Positions 23,050 through 25,813 of a DNA stretch of 25,813 bases are shown piece after piece; the first letter of the stretch is position 1, and the number at the start of each line of letters is the position of its first letter. The notes under the pieces are model-generated. The model worked only from the letters and a program-made list of their open reading frames with translations, was not told the DNA's origin and did not search any database. A program made the position numbers and the translations under genes. The DNA is from Prevotellaceae bacterium UBA5903 (GTDB taxonomy: Bacteria > Bacteroidota > Bacteroidia > Bacteroidales > Bacteroidaceae): the NCBI GenBank assembly GCA_002431845.1, contig DJEH01000154.1, forward strand, positions 1 to 25,813, written 5' to 3'.

Positions 23050-24156
23050 TCACATACATGAAACCTCTCCATCCACAACAGAAAAGAGTTTGTAATCTCG
23101 TTTTGTAAGAGCCAATATATTGTCTAAATGTTCACGATGAGTATCGGTTATAAAAATTTGACCAAACTCTTCGCTACTCACATAGTCTATAATACGCGCA
23201 ACACGATTTGCATCCAGTTTATCAAATATATCGTCAAGAAGCAACAAGGGAACACGATGTTCTCCCTTACCTTTCAAAAACATAAATTGGGCTAATTTCA
23301 TGGCTATAAAGAATGTCTTTTGCTGCCCTTGAGATGCTTCTCGTTTAACGGCAAAGCCATTGAGCAAAAGTTCTAATTCATCTTTATGTGTACCATGCAA
23401 AGTATACCCCACAATTCTTTCTTTAGCCCTAAACGAAGCTAATTGTGGTAAGAGTTCACCACGTTCAATGTGACTACGATAAACAATTGAAGCCTGTTCG
23501 TCTGTTTCTGCCCCCGACAAGCGAGCATATAAATTTGCAAATATAGGCAAGAACTCACTTATAAATTGCTTACGCGCTTCATATATCACCTGACTATATG
23601 CAGAAAGCATCTCCTCTAATACTTCCATCACTGCAGCGTCGGGTTCATCATCCTGTTTGAGTAGGGCATTTCGTTGTTTCAATGCATTATCATATTTTAT
23701 AATTGCGTTAAGATAAGTAGTGCAATATTGAATAATCACCATATCCATGAAACGTCTACGCTCTTCGCTTCCGCCTAATATCAAGGCCGAATCAGCAGGA
23801 GCAATCATAACCAAAGGTATCTTGCCTACATGCTCTGATATACGCTTCAAATCCTTGCCATCCACCTTTACTCGTTTTCTCACACCACGCTTCATTGCAC
23901 AATTTACATGATGTTTCATACCCGTTTCGAGTTCGTAATCTCCCTCAAGCATAAAAAAATCTGCGTTATGATTAAGATTGGTTGCATCTTGCGCACTTGC
24001 AAACCCACGGCAAAATGACAAATAGTAAATTGCATCCAAAACATTTGATTTCCCCATGCCATTTGCCCCGACTAAACAATTCACATTGGGCGAAAAATCT
24101 ATATTAACAGTCAGCAAATTACGATAATTTGTTGCAGAAAAATGTTTCAGTATCAT
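23050..24156 (-). CDS. recF: DNA replication/repair protein RecF
   Basis: RecF is an SMC-like ATPase that binds gapped DNA with RecO and RecR and promotes RecA loading. The 368-aa length is typical. It starts MILKHFSATNYRNL, with Walker A GANGMGKS at residues 30-37. The ABC signature segment REASQGQQK is at about 272-280 and Walker B LLLLDD at 304-309, followed by IFDKLD (D-loop). The gene runs leftwards from a region shared with the TPR gene. In many Bacteroidota recF is followed by a DUF721 gene on the same strand; here the DUF721 gene faces it. dnaA, dnaN and gyrB are not in the window. Confidence 0.97.
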   Translation of the reverse strand: MILKHFSATNYRNLLTVNIDFSPNVNCLVGANGMGKSNVLDAIYYLSFCRGFASAQDATNLNHNADFFMLEGDYELETGMKHHVNCAMKRGVRKRVKVDGKDLKRISEHVGKIPLVMIAPADSALILGGSEERRRFMDMVIIQYCTTYLNAIIKYDNALKQRNALLKQDDEPDAAVMEVLEEMLSAYSQVIYEARKQFISEFLPIFANLYARLSGAETDEQASIVYRSHIERGELLPQLASFRAKERIVGYTLHGTHKDELELLLNGFAVKREASQGQQKTFFIAMKLAQFMFLKGKGEHRVPLLLLDDIFDKLDANRVARIIDYVSSEEFGQIFITDTHREHLDNILALTKRDYKLFSVVDGEVSCM

Positions 24157-24194
24157 CGTTTGTATAAAACTTTAATCAATTGAAATAATCCTTG

Positions 24195-24202
24195 CAAAGT
24201 TA
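24195..24202 (-). promoter_or_regulatory. Candidate -7 promoter box of recF
   Basis: On the minus strand this reads TAACTTTG, fitting TAnnTTTG, and lies 38 bases before the recF start. No -33 element is clear. Confidence 0.5.
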
Positions 24203-24296
24203 CATTTTCCGCAAAGTAATGACAACGATAAAACACTAAATATCAGCGAAATGCAAAAAAAGTAGATGTTTGCTTTTTTACATGCATTGAAAATTG

Positions 24297-24304
24297 TAAA
24301 TTTG
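24297..24304 (+). promoter_or_regulatory. Candidate -7 promoter box of the TPR gene
   Basis: TAAATTTG fits TAnnTTTG and lies about 93 bases before the chosen ATG at 24398. A TTTG at 24269-24272 is somewhat too far for a standard -33. The recF and TPR promoters diverge within about 100 bases. Confidence 0.5.
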
Positions 24305-24397
24305 CGCTGATTTTTGCAATGCTAACAATTGGAGATATATCCAAAAACGTACAGCATAAGCCTTAATCCTAAGAAGAAAAAAGATACAAAAAATATT

Positions 24398-25105
24398 ATG
24401 AGCAACGAAAAGAACAAGCAAGCACTCGATGTAAATGAAACTTTAGCAAAATCTGAAGCATTTTTCATCAAGTACAAAAAACAAGTAATCACTGCCATTG
24501 TAGCTGTAGTAGTCATTGTAGGTGGCACATTTGCTTACATTTATGGTTATTCCAAGCCACGCGAGGAAAAAGCACAAGAGTGCTTAGGTATTGTCATGCA
24601 AAAATATGTCATGACACAAGATTTTGAGCACGCTCTCAAAGGCGAAGGAAAAACTCTCGGCTTAGCAAAAATTGCAGACAAATATAGTTCAACTGATGCG
24701 GGCAATATAGCTAAATACGAGGCAGGTGTTTGTAGCTACCAACTTGGCAAAACCAAAGACGCTATCAAATACCTCGAGTCTTATAGCACACAAGGAGACG
24801 AAACTGTTTCAGCTCAAGCTCTCTCGGTTCTAGCCAATGCATACGCTAGCGACAAACAATTAGATAAAGCTGTTGAAACTTTTAAGAAGGCAGCTGATGC
24901 TACAGACGTTCCAGCCTTGTGCTCACAAGCGTTGTTTGATGCAGCAGTAATTCTAGAAAGCCAAAACAAAAAGGATGATGCTTTGAAACTCTATCAAGAT
25001 ATCAAGACCAAATATCCTTCAGCTCCTCTATGCATACGCCAACAACAAAATGGTGTTGTGCTTGACGCTATCATTGATAAATATATAGAGCGTCTATCAA
25101 AGTAA
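24398..25105 (+). CDS. Membrane-anchored tetratricopeptide repeat protein
   Basis: The 235-aa protein has a short cytoplasmic N-terminus, one transmembrane helix (about residues 30-51, VITAIVAVVVIVGGTFAYIYG) and an outside domain with TPR-like helices (for example YSTQGDETVSAQALSVLANA and DKAVETFKKAADATD). The layout resembles YfgM-type periplasmic TPR chaperone partners, but I cannot assign a partner. I chose the ATG at 24398; the longer frame from 24329 adds 23 Lys-rich residues that are probably leader. It sits between recF (divergent) and ribH (downstream, same strand), an order familiar from Bacteroidales. Confidence 0.85.
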   Translation: MSNEKNKQALDVNETLAKSEAFFIKYKKQVITAIVAVVVIVGGTFAYIYGYSKPREEKAQECLGIVMQKYVMTQDFEHALKGEGKTLGLAKIADKYSSTDAGNIAKYEAGVCSYQLGKTKDAIKYLESYSTQGDETVSAQALSVLANAYASDKQLDKAVETFKKAADATDVPALCSQALFDAAVILESQNKKDDALKLYQDIKTKYPSAPLCIRQQQNGVVLDAIIDKYIERLSK

Positions 25106-25180
25106 AAAAGTGCGTATGTGTGTACATTCGGCCATGAATTATTATAATAAAGCACATACCTTCTAAAGAATATAACTAAA

Positions 25181-25261
25181 TATTGGCTACATTTGTTATG
25201 CAGAAACATCATCCCCTTCTAAGAAAGAGATATGTACGCTGAAAGTCAAATGTAGCCAATA
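25181..25261 (+). terminator. 15-bp inverted repeat between the TPR gene and ribH
   Basis: Arms 25181-25195 and 25247-25261 (TATTGGCTACATTTG and its complement) are perfect over 15 bp with a 51-nt spacer, and CTCTTTTT follows. The T-run suggests a terminator, but the loop is long and ribH starts 27 bases later, so it could also be a regulatory leader. Confidence 0.45.
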
Positions 25262-25288
25262 CTCTTTTTCATACTCAAATTAATTATC

Positions 25289-25783
25289 ATGTCATCTTCA
25301 AATTTTTCATACACTGCTAGCCAAGTTACACCTATACCTGACGCAAGCGAAATGCGATTTGGTATAATCGTAACGGAATGGAACAATCATATTACCGACG
25401 AACTGCTTAATGGAGCAATTAATGAGCTTACAAAGCATGGAGTTACAGAAAATAACATCACAGTAAAACGCGTTCCCGGCAGTTTTGAACTTATATATGC
25501 CGCTTCGCAACTTGCAAAATTTGGACACGTTAATGGTATAATCATTATTGGATGTGTTATACGTGGCGATACTCCTCACTTTGATTATATATGCCAAGGT
25601 GTTACACAAGGTGTTGCCGAACTGAATGCAAAAGGCGATATTCCCGTCATTTTTGGACTTCTCACTGTAAACAATCATGAGCAAGCAGAAGAACGATCTG
25701 GAGGTAGATTAGGCAATAAAGGCGAAGAATTTGCTGTTACAGCCATCAAAATGGTGGACTATGCATGGAGCTTGCAACGATAA
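25289..25783 (+). CDS. ribH: 6,7-dimethyl-8-ribityllumazine synthase
   Basis: RibH condenses the 5-amino-6-ribitylamino-uracil intermediate with 3,4-dihydroxy-2-butanone 4-phosphate, the penultimate step of riboflavin synthesis, and forms an icosahedral or pentameric shell. The 164-aa protein has WN at residues 31-32, VPGSFELIYAA at 62-72 (PGSFE is the substrate loop) and CVIRGDTPHFDYIC around H97, the catalytic His. RSGGRLGNKGEE near residue 135 is the phosphate-binding end. No FMN riboswitch was recognised in the 183-base leader, which instead has a 15-bp inverted repeat. The gene is complete, ending 30 bases before the window end. Confidence 0.96.
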   Translation: MSSSNFSYTASQVTPIPDASEMRFGIIVTEWNNHITDELLNGAINELTKHGVTENNITVKRVPGSFELIYAASQLAKFGHVNGIIIIGCVIRGDTPHFDYICQGVTQGVAELNAKGDIPVIFGLLTVNNHEQAEERSGGRLGNKGEEFAVTAIKMVDYAWSLQR

Positions 25784-25813
25784 TCTGAATTGTTCTTGAA
25801 AAATATCATAACT

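Noticed and set aside
24329..24397. Longer start for the TPR protein
   Set aside because: The 23 extra residues are Lys-rich leader-like sequence; the ATG at 24398 gives a normal short N-terminus before the membrane helix.

Overview
The window reads as chromosomal DNA of a Bacteroidales bacterium, most likely a Prevotellaceae member. The reasons are: gene families largely confined to Bacteroidota (DUF4290, DUF4831, BT_0820-like HAD protein); the DUF4290-murA-rimM-dxr-rseP gene order; a three-gene glycogen cluster of Bacteroidota type; few Shine-Dalgarno sequences; and several -7 promoter boxes fitting the Bacteroidota consensus TAnnTTTG. The genus is inference. No rRNA, tRNA, CRISPR array, prophage or transposase gene was seen.

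Layout. 1-159 is the 3' end of purH. A small, very basic protein of unknown function (320-538) and tsaB follow. From 1560 to 6815 a same-strand block encodes a DUF4290 protein, MurA (with Asp in place of the fosfomycin-target Cys), RimM, Dxr and the site-2 protease RseP, so peptidoglycan, ribosome maturation, isoprenoid and envelope-stress functions sit together. Then comes an 800-base non-coding island full of inverted repeats and four tandem 23-bp palindromic units. mscL (minus) and gapA (plus) diverge from a compact promoter region with back-to-back -7 boxes. miaA and a diacylglycerol-kinase-like lipid kinase follow.

11515-16595 is a glycogen/alpha-glucan transcription unit with its own promoter and terminator: debranching enzyme, GT4-type glycogen synthase and a GH57 protein whose usual conserved motifs are eroded. 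Next are an orphan Wza-type outer-membrane polysaccharide export lipoprotein and an orphan rmlA/rfbA, each with its own promoter box, then a small HAD protein. The bifunctional NAD(P)HX repair gene nnr is flanked by two inverted, diverged copies of a MITE-like element of about 183 bp. A DUF4831 protein and a DUF721/DciA-like protein follow, convergent with recF. A membrane-anchored TPR protein and ribH run rightwards from the recF promoter region.

Most genes are conserved housekeeping genes. The signals most worth a second look are non-coding: the pair of inverted MITE-like elements around nnr, and the palindrome-rich island between rseP and mscL. The diverged GH57 protein is next.
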